Shown here: positions 36,601 through 45,960 of the stretch, in pieces
How positions within the stretch are numbered: position 1 is the stretch's first letter
Layout: each line of letters begins with the position of its first letter
Source: Hermatobates lingyangjiaoensis
Lineage: Eukaryota; Arthropoda; Insecta; Hemiptera; Hermatobatidae
DNA: 64,000 nucleotides
Direction of reading: 5' to 3'
Assembly (NCBI GenBank): GCA_026182355.1
Contig: JAPFBL010000003.1
Span: 2,128,501 to 2,192,500 of the forward strand
Program-made: the position numbers and the translations under genes
Notes under the pieces: model-generated
Told to the model about the DNA's origin: nothing
Database searches by the model: none
What the model saw: only the letters and a program-made list of their open reading frames with translations

Positions 36601-37110
36601 ACTATATGATTGTTTACTTTAGCTTTAGGTTGAAATAAACACTACTTCGGAGAGTCCTATATTACTTTGAAACCGATCTGGCATCCTATGAATATTGCAA
36701 GAGAGTATTTTACTTGAATGTGGAGCATCATAGCTCAGTTTTCAGGTAAAAACTAAATTCATTTTATTGATCGGTGGCGGTTTAGAGGATATACTCAAAT
36801 TTCTAAAAAGGGTCTCTATTCAAGCAGACAGCTCTTGCTTTGTTCAGTAAATTGAGAACCACATTTATTTGATTGAAAATAGTCGAAGGTTTGGGTCTAT
36901 TAAAGCGAACTGATGGAGTTCATGCAAAATAGAAATAGAATTGAGGAATGAAGAGGGTTTATTCAGAAATTGACAGCCTTCAGGGTAACTAAAACCCTAT
37001 AAATATGTAGACAACAAGGTTTATTAATCATTTCCAGCAGTACCATCCGTAGATTAACTTCCCTTAATCTCTAATGTGATTAATTCCCCATGAACTCCTT
37101 GGGATTTAGT
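33653..37110. other. No recognised feature
   Basis: AT-rich. Balanced patches at 34230-34340 and 36395-36480 have no identifiable product. The open frame at 35523-35756 (Gln/Ser-rich) is not convincing. Confidence 0.4.
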
Positions 37111-37120
37111 TAAAGAGCCC

Positions 37121-37123
<3 letters not shown>

Positions 37124-37161
<38 letters not shown>

Positions 37162-37170
37162 TATATATAT
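37124..37170. repeat. (TA)n microsatellite
   Basis: Interrupted TA run directly left of the family II hairpin. Confidence 0.95.
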
Positions 37171-37443
37171 ACAATAAAATAAAAAACGAAGGAAACACAC
37201 AGAAAGACACAGACATAACTCACATCGATATTTCGACAATCGTCGTCATCAGGAGGTGCGAAGAGCGAAGAGCGAAGAGTCCCGCAGGAAGACAGGGCGG
37301 TACTCAGGGAGTACCGCCCTGTCTTCCTGCGGGACTCTTCGCTCTTCGCTCTTCGCACCTCCTGATGACGACGATTGTCGAAATATCGATGTGAGTTATG
37401 TCTGTGTCTTTCTGTGTGTTTCCTTCGTTTTTTATTTTATTGT
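37171..37443. mobile_element. Hairpin element, family II: 134-bp arms, 5-nt loop
   Basis: Arms 37171-37304 and 37310-37443 are near-perfect reverse complements around CAGGG. A degenerate three-fold GCGAAGA repeat lies in each arm. Reading outward, each arm has CTGATGA, an extra C, GAC-GATT-GTC as helix II, then GAA and AUAUCGAUGU, which is self-complementary with one G-U pair. CTC before the core can pair with GAG after it. The open frames on both strands here are mirror images and not genes. Confidence 0.85.
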
Positions 37444-37478
37444 AAAAAAGTCCGCTGGACCGTTTCTTTTAATTGTGT

Positions 37479-37500
37479 ATATATATATATATATATATAT
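37479..37500. repeat. (TA)n microsatellite
   Basis: TA run between the family II and family V hairpins. Confidence 0.95.
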
Positions 37501-37625
37501 AATCAATGATCAAACCACAATAAGAAATGGGAAAACAAGACTAAGATCTTTCAACCGTAACAAGCGGTCTTCGTCAGAGTCAAAAATCCAACTGAACACT
37601 AGATGCAGAAAACATCTGGTGAGGA
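37501..37625 (-). mobile_element. Hairpin element, family V, left arm (copy 2)
   Basis: 125-bp arm, reverse complement of 38287-38411 with a few mismatches. The two arms originally formed one hairpin and are now separated by 660 bp that include the inserted family III hairpin. Position 37501 abuts (TA)n. The minus-strand hammerhead-like motif is at 37581-37539. Confidence 0.85.
37539..37581 (-). ncRNA. Hammerhead-ribozyme-like motif, family V, minus copy
   Basis: Mirror of 38331-38373, same helices. Confidence 0.5.
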
Positions 37626-37796
37626 GTTGAGAAGAAGTCAACCCTCTTTGAAGACAGCTAGCAGATAGTTTTTTACTTTTTCTTACTGTACTCCTTTGTT
37701 TCCCCAAACATCCCTTTCTGGACATTAGTCCTTTCCTGCCCTTTCACCCTTTTAAAATACCACTCTTCCCTCCCACTCTTCTCAACTCCTCACCAG
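37616..37796. repeat. Small inverted repeat around the family V centre
   Basis: CTGGTGAGGAGTTGAGAAG at 37616-37634 is inverted at 37778-37796. It is the inner part of the family V hairpin. Confidence 0.8.
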
Positions 37797-37798
37797 AT
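37787..37798. repeat. 12-bp target-site duplication, left
   Basis: TCCTCACCAGAT, repeated at 38287-38298, brackets the family III element. The duplicated word belongs to the interrupted family V sequence. Confidence 0.85.
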
Positions 37799-37847
37799 TA
37801 GAATTAGTAATAATACATTCCGTCATACCTCGTAAAGTCTCTGTAAC

Positions 37848-37890
37848 GCTCGACCGGTTTCGGGTCCGCCTGGATCCCATCTTCAAGAGC
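37848..37890 (-). ncRNA. Hammerhead-ribozyme-like motif, family III, minus copy
   Basis: Mirror of 38157-38199, same helices. Confidence 0.5.
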
Positions 37891-38156
37891 ACCTAACTGA
37901 CTGTGAGTGTTGTTTCCCTATAACCTACCTATATATAGTATTTACATTGTGTAATCAGTGTTGTGTGTGTAGGTAATTTTTTTTTTTTTCTATTTCTTTA
38001 ATTGTTATGTTTTTTTTTGTTATGTTTTTTTTCTCACTTAACAATTAAAGAAATAGAAAAAAAAAAAAAATTACCTACACACACAACACTGATTACACAA
38101 TGTAAATACTATATATAGGTAGGTTATAGGGAAACAACACTCACAGTCAGTTAGGT

Positions 38157-38199
38157 GCTCTTGAAGATGGGATCCAGGCGGACCCGAAACCGGTCGAGC
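38157..38199 (+). ncRNA. Hammerhead-ribozyme-like motif, family III
   Basis: Helix I strand GCTC at 38157-38160; core TTGAAGA at 38161-38167 (first base U instead of C); one extra T. Helix II is GGG and TCC pairing with GGA and CCC around loop AGGC (38169-38185). GAA is at 38186-38188. ACCGGT at 38189-38194 is a perfect palindrome for a dimeric helix III. C at 38195 is the cleavage-site position, and GAGC at 38196-38199 pairs with GCTC. All three helices form; the C3-to-U change would weaken activity. Confidence 0.5.
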
Positions 38200-38286
38200 G
38201 TTACAGAGACTTTACGAGGTATGACGGAATGTATTATTACTAATTCTAATATTACTAACCTCAGTGGAACTAACCCATTAACTATA

Positions 38287-38298
38287 TCCTCACCAGAT
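38287..38298. repeat. 12-bp target-site duplication, right
   Basis: Exact repeat of 37787-37798. Confidence 0.85.
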
Positions 38299-38330
38299 GT
38301 TTTCTGCATCTAGTGTTCAGTTGGGTTTTT

Positions 38331-38373
38331 GACTCTGACGAAGACCGCTTGTTACGGTTGAAAGATCTTAGTC
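38331..38373 (+). ncRNA. Hammerhead-ribozyme-like motif, family V (best conserved helices)
   Basis: Helix I strand GACT at 38331-38334; core CTGACGA at 38335-38341; one extra A at 38342. Helix II is GACCG at 38343-38347 with CGGTT at 38355-38359 around a 7-nt loop. GAA is at 38360-38362. AGATCT at 38363-38368 is a palindrome for a dimeric helix III. T at 38369 is the cleavage-site position (CUU, an NUH triplet), and AGTC at 38370-38373 pairs perfectly with GACT. The extra base before helix II is the only departure from the consensus I know. Confidence 0.55.
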
Positions 38374-38499
38374 TTGTTTTCCCATTTCTTATTGTGGTTT
38401 GATCATTGATTGTTGTTTCACGTGTTTATGTGAAATCTTTTTATATATATATATATAAATATATAATTAATATTACAGCTAGTGAACACAAGAAAAAGG

Positions 38500-38600
38500 A
38501 CTAACACTCACGAATCTCGATAATTTCGGCGTCTTGCCGTCTTCAGGAGAGAGGAAAGAAAGAAAATAAAAGGAGAAAGAATGAAGGAACGGAGACGTAA
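38500..38600 (-). mobile_element. Penelope-like end fragment left of the (TA)n tract
   Basis: The minus strand reads CTCTCCTGAAGACGGCAAGA around 38550, another CTGAAGA-type end facing left. It is too mutated to judge the other helices. Confidence 0.4.
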
Positions 38601-38624
38601 ATGCTTCCACTGGCCGATGACCAG

Positions 38625-38733
<109 letters not shown>

Positions 38734-38739
38734 TCAATG

Positions 38740-40080
38740 TACATAAAGAAACATAGAGAAATTAAAAACACACACTAACAGTCCCTAATTTTCGGTTTGC
38801 ACCGTCTGCAGGAGAGATAAGAGAGAGAAACCAAGCACAATGGTCCAGAGACGGTTGGAGACTAAAAATGTTGCCGCATACGTTCTCGAAAACAGAGAGT
38901 AAGGTAGACAGAATCAATTTATAATTAAATGAAATTAAGAAATATGAAAAAAATATTTCTAAAACATGAAAAAAATAAATAACAAAATAAAATAATAAAT
39001 AAATAAAAGAAAAAAATCGGGGATGAACAGAGGAATTGATATGTAAGCTATGATAAAATAATATTAAATAAAAAAATGAAACTGATAATAAAAATAATAA
39101 TATTTTTTAAATAAAGCATTAAATGTTAATGAAGTAATAAAAAATGAAGTAATTAAATATTAAAAGATAAAAAAGGGTACTTGATAATAAAAATAACATA
39201 AAAACGAAATGCAAAGACAAGGGACTAATTAAATGAAGCATCATCTCTTTTGATTAATGCCAGGTGCACTGTGCATACTTAATAACCAAATATGGGCTTC
39301 TTCGGAGGCTCATAGAGTGAGATCTTTGTAGTCAGTTGGGAATTGTCGCAGAATCTGCAACTTCTAGCACTCATTAAAGGGGAGACCGTGGCGATTGGCA
39401 TGTATGACGCTGGGAAGATGGGAGTGGTTGTTGACTGAAGCTCTGTGATTGTTCATACGCAGACTAAGCTTGGTAGAAGCTTGGCCTACGTAGAACGAAT
39501 CTCATATAGTACTCTCCAAACGGTACACACGGTTTTTGGAGGTACACGAGTAGTCATTTGGAACAAGATAGTGTGTGTTATGGGAGGGAGCCTGTGAAGT
39601 GTGATTGGGGATTGATAATGGGACAGGTGAGGCAACCTTGACGTCCGTACAGTTTCACTCCCGAGGGCAAACAGTTAGCCCTCACGGAGGTCAGATTCCT
39701 GTGCGAGAGAAAATTGCCAAGGTCGGGAGGGCGTATGTAGGATAGGCTTGGGGGATTAGGAAAGGTTCTGGAAGTGACGGGGAAAGAGGATAAAAGCAGG
39801 ATAAATGTTCTTTGATGATCGTACCCAATCTATGGATACCTGGGAAGTAGGTGGCGATAAGGTAGGGAAACCCAGAGGGAGAGCAAGAGGAGGCTGATGT
39901 AGCAGTCTTCTAGTCAGGAATGAGAGAGAGAGTAACCTCGCTCTACAAATTTTCTTCTTAAACTATGAAGATGAAGTTGTTTGTCTTGCAGTCAAAGAGA
40001 GGAATTTAGGAATGGATTTCTTATTATTAGGAGGGTGACAGCTATTGAAGTGTAAATTTAAATATACAAGTAAATGTAAA
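38740..40080 (-). pseudogene. Decayed Penelope-like element (RT-thumb to GIY-YIG endonuclease and 3' end)
   Basis: Minus-strand frames read, in order: PSLSYIRPPDLGNFLSHRNL near 39.7 kb, the linker between reverse transcriptase and endonuclease; then CDSFYVGQASTKLSLRMNNH with VIHANRHGLPFNEC near 39.5-39.37 kb, the GIY-YIG endonuclease with its YVG motif; then an AT-rich 3' region. It ends with CTGCAGA-type family I sequence at 38815-38781 that runs into (TA)n at 38731. A stop (EST-I-stop) precedes CDSFY and several frameshifts exist, so it is dead. It is the best evidence that family I hairpins are Penelope-like 3' ends. Confidence 0.75.
38781..38815 (-). ncRNA. Hammerhead-like motif at the end of the decayed Penelope element
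   Basis: The core is CTGCAGA with GGTGCAAACC as a partly mispaired helix II and GAAAATTA, then GGGAC. It corresponds to family I but with mutated helix I and II, probably inactive. Confidence 0.35.
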
Positions 40081-40154
40081 ATACAGAAACATTCTCTGTT
40101 TATTTATATACATTGAACTATATTTGTCCGTTTAGAATCGTATTTTTAGTATTA

Positions 40155-40320
40155 TATATATTTATATAAGAGCTACAGGTTGCAGATCCTGTGACAGTAC
40201 CCTCTGATTGCAAATATCTTATCCTACTAGCCTCCGAAGAAACCCATAGCTGGTTGCTCTGCGCGCATAGTGCACCTGGCCTCAATCTAAAGAGATAATG
40301 CTTCAACTAATTGATTCATT
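40155..40320 (+). pseudogene. Penelope-like endonuclease C-terminal relic
   Basis: The plus strand has TTGCAGATCCTGTGACA, GCCTCCGAAGAAACCCAT, GTGCACCTGGCCTCAATC and AAGAGATAATGCTTC. These match, in order, the stretch just after the endonuclease in the minus-strand copy at 39360-39220 and the centre of the 41-kb hairpin. It is followed by AT-rich 3' sequence. The facing end at 40090-40140 (CATTGAACTATATTTGTCCG) is family I terminal sequence from another copy. Confidence 0.6.
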
Positions 40321-40545
40321 GTATTTGCAATTAGTTTTTATGTCATTCTTATTTTTTAATATCTCATAATCTTTGTTATCATATTTATTTTTAATAATTT
40401 AATTATTTTATTATTATTATTTGTTCTCTCAATATTATTTTGTTTTATTTTATTCCATTCTATATTTTTATTACTGCTTAGTCCTTAACGTTTATTTAAG
40501 TATCATTCTTATATATATATATATAAATCAAAATATTAAAACGGT
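40321..40545. other. AT-rich 3' region of the Penelope relic and (TA)n
   Basis: Low-complexity ATT-rich sequence ending in a short (TA)n at 40511-40525. Confidence 0.5.
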
Positions 40546-40559
40546 CCAAACCGGACAGA

Positions 40560-41340
40560 TATATAAATGAAAAAAGACAACAAATAGAAGAAGCGAGAAA
40601 ACTTACTGGGTCGATATTTCGAACTGAAGTTCGTCGTCAGGGAGAAGAAGGGAAGAAGAAGGGAAGAGGAAGAGGCACGTGCGTCCACTCGCACAAGCAG
40701 AGGGCGACTGGGGGCTCCAGGCGGCGGTCACCACTTGAAGTAGCTCGAGGCACTGCAGGCTAATGCCCCGTGAACGACACCATTCCACCACGAGCGAACA
40801 CGCGTACCGTATAAGTCGGAAAAAGGTAGAAAGGAGGACAGAAGTGGCGAAGAAGAAGAGGAGAAAGAGAGTGAGGGAGAAAAAAAAAATTAAAAAAAAA
40901 ATAAATAAATAAATAAAAATAAAAAAAAAATCTTTAACGTTTGAGATTGAGGCCAGGTGGGGAGCGGGCATTAAGTAACCAAATGTGAGCCTCCTAAGAG
41001 GCTCTCAAAGTTAACCTTTTCTCATCAGCTGCAATGAAAAAAGGTTAACTTTGAGAGCCTCCGAGGAGGCTCACATTTGGTTACTTAATGCCCGCTCCCC
41101 ACCTGGCCTCAATCTCAAACGTTAAAGATTTTTTATTTTTATTTTTTATTTATTTATTTATTTGTTTATTTATTTATTTTTTTTTTAAATTTTTTTTTTC
41201 TCCCTCACTCTCTTTCTCCTCTTCTTCTTCGCCACTTCTGTCCTCCTTTCTACCTTTTTCCGACTTATACGGTACGCGTGTTCGCTCGTGGTGGAATGCT
41301 GATTTGCGTCCAGTTTGGATCGTTTTTTTCGAATTTTGAG
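40560..41340. mobile_element. Hairpin element, family IV: ~240-bp arms
   Basis: Arms 40781-41020 and 41037-41298 are reverse complements apart from length changes in A/T runs; the loop is CTCATCAGCTGCAATG. The innermost part is the Penelope endonuclease C-terminal region (TTAATGCCCGCTCCCCACC), so each arm is a longer Penelope-like 3' fragment than in families I-III. The left arm continues outward to the motif at 40609-40644 and to (TA)n. The right arm stops earlier and meets (TA)n at 41341. ORFs on both strands are mirror images. Confidence 0.85.
40609..40644 (-). ncRNA. Hammerhead-like motif, family IV
   Basis: Minus strand: core CTGACGA at 40640-40634, extra C, GAAC-TTCA-GTTC as a perfect 4-bp helix II, GAA, then ATATCGACCC. 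Helix III is not self-complementary and helix I does not pair, so only half of the hammerhead is preserved. Confidence 0.35.
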
Positions 41341-41359
41341 TATATATATATATATATAA
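41341..41359. repeat. (TA)n microsatellite
   Basis: Between the family IV hairpin and a family V copy. Confidence 0.95.
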
Positions 41360-41476
41360 AGATTTCACATAAACACGTGAAATAACAATCAATGATCAAA
41401 CCACAATAAGAAAATGGAAAAAGGGGTTGAAAGATCTTAGTCTTGTTTTCCCATTTTCTTATTGTGGTTTGATCAT
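41360..41476. mobile_element. Hairpin element, family V, copy 3 (short)
   Basis: TGATCAAACCACAATAAGAA at 41393-41412 is inverted at 41455-41474. The centre is deleted through the hammerhead core, so only GTTGAAAGATCTTAGTC remains on the right arm. It begins with the shared GATTTCACATAAACACGTGA end and finishes in (TA)n. Confidence 0.8.
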
Positions 41477-41500
41477 ATATATATATATATATATATATAT
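41475..41500. repeat. (TA)n microsatellite
   Basis: TA run. Confidence 0.95.
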
Positions 41501-41519
41501 GTTGAATGCCAGATTAGAT

Positions 41520-41662
41520 ATTGTAAAAGACGAGCCAATCCCTGTTACGTATTACTTTGGGCACTTCTTATTGGTTGTGGCTGTTTATTCGTTGAACATT
41601 GTAAAAGACGAGCCAATAAGAAGTGCCCAAAGTAATACGTAACAGGGATTGGCTCGTCTTTT

Positions 41663-41667
<5 letters not shown>
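41520..41667. mobile_element. Hairpin element, family VI: 55-bp arms
   Basis: Arms 41520-41574 and 41613-41667 are perfect reverse complements. The 38-nt spacer contains a third partial copy (ATTGTAAAAGACGAG). TA runs flank both sides. The plus strand contains no CTGANGA core, so it may be a deleted member of the same kind of element. Confidence 0.85.

Positions 41668-41703
<36 letters not shown>
41666..41703. repeat. (TA)n microsatellite
   Basis: TA run right of the family VI hairpin. Confidence 0.95.
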
Positions 41704-41706
<3 letters not shown>

Positions 41707-43985
41707 AATGCACCTATATTTATTCTGAAATTGTATAAACCAGGATACTTGGAAATCTATGTCTCATTTATGTATTATATGTATTCAGTAATGACATAGG
41801 CACGATTTGTATAACATTCTCACATCAGTGCTTTTCTAAGGTGGGAAAGAGGACTTATTGTTAATTTGCAATCATTATTTTCATAGTAGATTACTCTGCA
41901 GTCCTGAATTTTTCCTTTCATCAGTTTATGATTCTGATTACATCCAGTCCTAAATAAAAAAAAGGAGAAAAAAATTATTCAAAGTAACTGATTCAAATCT
42001 GAATTTAATCAATTAACTGTATTATTAAATTTAATTAAAAGAGAAGTAATGGGGGAAAAATAAATAAAGAAGCTTGTGTTTCTTTTTTCAACTTTGGCTA
42101 GTTTTTTCATTTTTATAACGGTTCATTAGCAAACAATTATATTTAATGAGCAAGTAATTCATTTTTTTTTAATATTTAAACTTTTAATAAAAACACAAAT
42201 GTATTGAGTTGATGTTTTAGGAAAGAGGGAAATTTTTTTTTACCACTGTTTAATAATGACATCACTGTAAGTGGCAACAGTGGAGGCTGAGAAGAGGCGA
42301 GGGTGTTGAGGAATAAAAGAAGGGGAAGAAAGACTCAGATTTATGTATGGGGATGAGCTCATTAGTGGAAAAACAGATCTTCACTAGAAGAGGTACTATT
42401 TGTTGGTTATGAGGGTTGAAAGTGGTTATGGAGGAGTCATTGGGGGGGGGGGGGGGGGAGGGGGTAGAGTTGGGGAGAGACAAAAGGTCAATAATCGAGC
42501 AAAGAATGATATATAATTATTAAAGGGCTTTAAATCTTAAAACTGAAGCATTGTAGAAAAAAAAAATTAAGTAAAAATTAACACAGAAGAAATAACAGCA
42601 AATATTTACTTTATTCGATATTCAGAATAGCTGTTTACCGTTAGATGAATTCAAATGGCAAATAGTTGTCATTAGAGCACAGCTGACTCAAAATAAAACA
42701 CCTTAAAAAACAGTGAGCAAATGACACTTCGAGGCTAGTCAAATGCGGCTACTTTATTAAAACTGAAATCCAGTTCACACTACCGTAAGTAATGTAGAGT
42801 AAACATGAAAAAGAAAAATGTATTTTTAGATTTTGACGGATTATGACGCTTTAAGGTTGATCAGATAGTCAATAGTTTCTTTTTTTATCTGTCAAAAGTG
42901 TGAGACTGCTTATTTTGGTTCATTTTGTAACCACACAACTCGTAGCACAGTTGTAAGTATTAAAGAAATGAACAGCATATAGCTCTTGTCATGAAAACGA
43001 GTTCTAGAGTTTATGAGTAGTATTACATCATAGGAAATGTACTTTATATCAACATATTTTCCCCAATATTTCAGTGATTCTATAAATTCAGTGATAATAT
43101 AAGTAATTCAAAATATTTACTACTACGAGTCCACCTCGGTTTAGACAGAAGAAAAATGAGAGTAATTAAATATGAATTTACCTCAAAATATAAATTTATA
43201 TATATTTTTTGTCTTTGTGTTTTGTCATTTCTTTATTATAAAAAAATATCTAAGCTAAATTTCAAGGTAATCGAAATTGGTTTCAATTAAAGTATCAAAC
43301 AAAAAAGAGCATAATTCATATTAATAAATAAAAGGATATCTATGAATTGAAAGTTAAACGCACGAATGAATATATATCTCATATCTGAAATGGGTGCAAT
43401 ATAACAAATAACCTATTTGTTATTTACAGTTCTTAATTTCATAAATGGAATAAAACGTAAACGAAGGAGAAAATCATCATATCATAAAGGCTAAAAATAT
43501 CTTAGTAGACTACACTATGAATAAAGATAATTGCAAGTTCGCAATCAATGTATTTTCGATTTGTTTTCAAATAACTATCATGTAGAAGTATTATTAAAAT
43601 CTGGATTTATTTTAATGCGGTTATTAAGTATACGTCACATCAAACTCATATATAATAAATAACGATGTCACTTATTTAACTCTAGCAATCATTTCATCAG
43701 GTATAATCAGTCCGACATATTATTATTAAACTGAGAGCCAGAATCTGAATCGGTTCGTGCACCCAAGGTCGGTCATATTCGTCGTATTGTGTCTAAAGTC
43801 AACATAATATTATAAATTCTTTAATGAATTTCATAATTGTTCCTAGTGGAGTACCATCACTTCTGTTTTAATGGGTATCATATGCCCAAAATCTTCATCC
43901 TCTTCAAGACGATTGTTACGAATTCAGATGTAATCAATTGTTTCCGCCTCTTCTAGACTGAGAGTGCATTCTTCTGATGATCCTT
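41704..43985. other. No recognised feature
   Basis: AT-rich; a purine-rich stretch at 42270-42480 contains a run of 17 G at 42442-42458. The minus-strand frame there is low-complexity. Confidence 0.4.
42442..42458. repeat. G17 homopolymer
   Basis: Seventeen consecutive G followed by A and five more G; could form G-quadruplex or be a length error. Confidence 0.95.
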
Positions 43986-43989
43986 ACAG

Positions 43990-45170
43990 CTTTCATAAGT
44001 GGTGCTTAACATGATAAATTTCGGTTCGATATTCTGTACATACTTTTAAATCCTTCTTTTGATGATTTAATTCAATTCCACCCAATCCATCAATCGCACC
44101 TTCGTAGAAGCTGATGCGTAATTGCAGACCCATAGGGCGTTGTTGGACTCCAATCCTACCCAAACGACCTACTGATGTATTCCCTTGTTTATCTTGAGTC
44201 ATTTTATTTACATTGTTTTCATTATTAATTTTTGACCCATCAGTATATCAGACTGTAGCCCCTTTCTTGAAATCAGAATGATTCCAATACAGGTGTTATT
44301 TGTGATGACCTCGACTATCACTGTAAAATATTCTACGAGGAGCATTGCATTTGGTAAAATATATGTCAAACTATTAATGTTTTGTTCTGTTAGATTTTTG
44401 AACATTTTGTATTCCATAGAGGTCTTTCCATTATATGGAACTTCAAATTATATTTTTATATCTGAAGTCAAACAACAGACTTCAAACTAGTTATTCTTTA
44501 TAAATATATTTAAGCGCCGAACGTTTATTAGTTTTTCCATCCTGGAGGTAAGACAGATAGTCATTGCTCAAGTTATCAATAGACAGGCTTGTTTGTTTTT
44601 GAAGACAACCGATGCATATGATAGTAATTGTTTTACCACAGCAATAATATTACTCGCTAATAATACTTTGAGTCAAAGAGAATATTTGGTGTTAATGTTA
44701 TGTCAATGAATCAATGAAGAATAAATGTTTCGTGTCCTTGGAAATGCATCTCTTACAAGGCTTTTCCATTTTAGTCTTTCACCTAAAGAGGCTCCAAAAG
44801 TGAATCCGTATCTTTAATACTTCCAGACTAATATTTTTAATTAAAGCATTCTCACAGCTGTTTTCATTCTCCTTGACAAAGGTGAAAGGAATTTTAAGGT
44901 GGATTTATACCCACGCCTTTTTCCTTTACCCATAATTCAACAACTTTGGGAGAATGCTGCATATTCTCAACGGCAGTATCAAGTTTTCCTCTTCTTGTTA
45001 TAACAAGGTCATCTTCATATCCTTTTGAACCACAGCCTTCAGTAATTGGAGTATTCAGAAGGTCACTTATCAGTTGTAGAGACTTATCACTAACAACTGA
45101 ACACCACAATAAAGGCGATAGCACATTTCATTTATGTTGTGGTAGGTATAATACTTAAATTATTCCTCTC
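43990..45170 (-). pseudogene. Decayed R1/Jockey-type LINE: reverse transcriptase and RNase H pieces
   Basis: On the minus strand, 45124-44894 reads LSPLLWCSVV, then GCGSKGYEDDLVITRRGKLD and VKEKGVGINPP. This is reverse-transcriptase motifs B to D with YEDD in place of YADD. Further downstream, 44260-44230 reads a stop then YTDGSKINN, the RNase H start, continuing to RLGRIGVQQRPMGLQLR. Order and spacing match R1/Jockey ORF2. In-frame stops and frameshifts, and Ala-to-Glu in the catalytic box, show it is dead. Confidence 0.8.
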
Positions 45171-45590
45171 TTAGATAACAGCAATCCATTTTATAGTTTC
45201 TGGATTAACTTAACTTTATATTAGTGTTGGTTAATCAATTCGAAGATGTCTATCATGAACACGATCCATACTCATGAACCAAGTTAAAGTGTCTCCTTTA
45301 AGACTTTAACATTTTTCTATTAATAAAATTTAATAAAACGACAACAAAAGTACTAAGATTAAATATAATAGAGGAGTTTAAATATATAAACAAAACTGAT
45401 AATTTATTAAATGAACATATTAATCATCAAACGGATATACTATTTAAACCAATAACAATATTCAAAAGACTACTGGACGAACCTGATAAAAGAATAACAT
45501 CAAATTATAAGTAAATAATAATACTGATATAATAATAGGAAATTTAGGTATATATTGGCACTGTTCATTAGGGATGTATTGACAGTCAGT
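45171..45590. other. No recognised feature
   Basis: AT-rich, nothing supportable. Confidence 0.4.
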
Positions 45591-45594
45591 ATCA

Positions 45595-45735
45595 TTCGAC
45601 TATAATCAGTCACACTTGAAGATTCACTACGTGCGAAAGTGGCAGGCGTCTACAAAAACGACTCACAAGTTATGACGGACTTTAATAATAATATGATGTT
45701 TACTAACCTCTGTAGCGCTAACAATATACATCATG
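45595..45735 (+). mobile_element. Diverged relative of the family III end
   Basis: CACTTGAAGATTCACTACGTGCGAAAGTGG (split here for length: core TTGAAGA, then CAC-TAC-GTG and GAAAG) is followed by TTATGACGGA, TATTA repeats and TACTAACCTC-GT-G-GCTAAC. That is the same order as 38161-38277. It is a single copy, not a hairpin. Confidence 0.55.
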
Positions 45736-45839
45736 TATATTAATTAAACCCAATTTTAGTTTGTATGCGTAATCCTATGTGGCATAAAAATTTTGGAACA
45801 CGTCTTTATAATATATAACAAACCATATATGGCTTTTCA

Positions 45840-45960
45840 ATGACAACATGAGTCTCCATGTCTGCATTAAAAGGATACACAAATAGGATAGGAAATAACT
45901 ATATCACTATGTTTCCGGAACACATCCTTCATCAAGAGTAAGTTCAAGGAATATAACTGG
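45840..45960 (-). mobile_element. Another Penelope-like end with a hammerhead-like core
   Basis: The minus strand around 45935-45905 reads TTGATGA, an extra A, GGA-TGTG-TTCC, then GGAAACATAGTG. This resembles the CTGANGA...GAAAC pattern with a 3-4-bp helix II. Helices I and III are not convincing. Confidence 0.4.

Larger units (their letters stand above)
37799..38286. mobile_element. Hairpin element, family III (488 bp) with 12-bp target-site duplication
   Basis: Arms 37799-38007 and 38039-38250 are near-perfect reverse complements with a 31-nt T-rich loop. A 36-bp tail follows at 38251-38286. Both sides are flanked by the 12-bp direct repeat, so this is a discrete insertion into the family V hairpin. 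Each arm carries a hammerhead-like motif near its outer side. A diverged relative of its 3' tail (ATGACGGA...TACTAACCTC) is at 45.6-45.7 kb. Confidence 0.9.
38287..38437 (+). mobile_element. Hairpin element, family V, right arm (copy 2)
   Basis: Partner of 37501-37625. It extends past the paired region into TGTTTCACGTGTTTATGTGA and then (TA)n at 38442-38466. The outer part also occurs at 31.6, 41.4 and 47.3 kb. Confidence 0.85.

Noticed and set aside
37110..37630. Open frames of 82 and 124 codons with the same RRAKSEESRRKTGRYS start on opposite strands
   Set aside because: They are mirror images produced by the family II palindrome; not genes.
40603..41339. 122- and 83-codon frames starting MPAPHLASISNV on both strands
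   Set aside because: Mirror images in the family IV hairpin; the start is Penelope endonuclease debris read out of frame.
45905..45940. Fourth fully formed hammerhead
   Set aside because: Core and helix II are recognisable but helices I and III do not pair.
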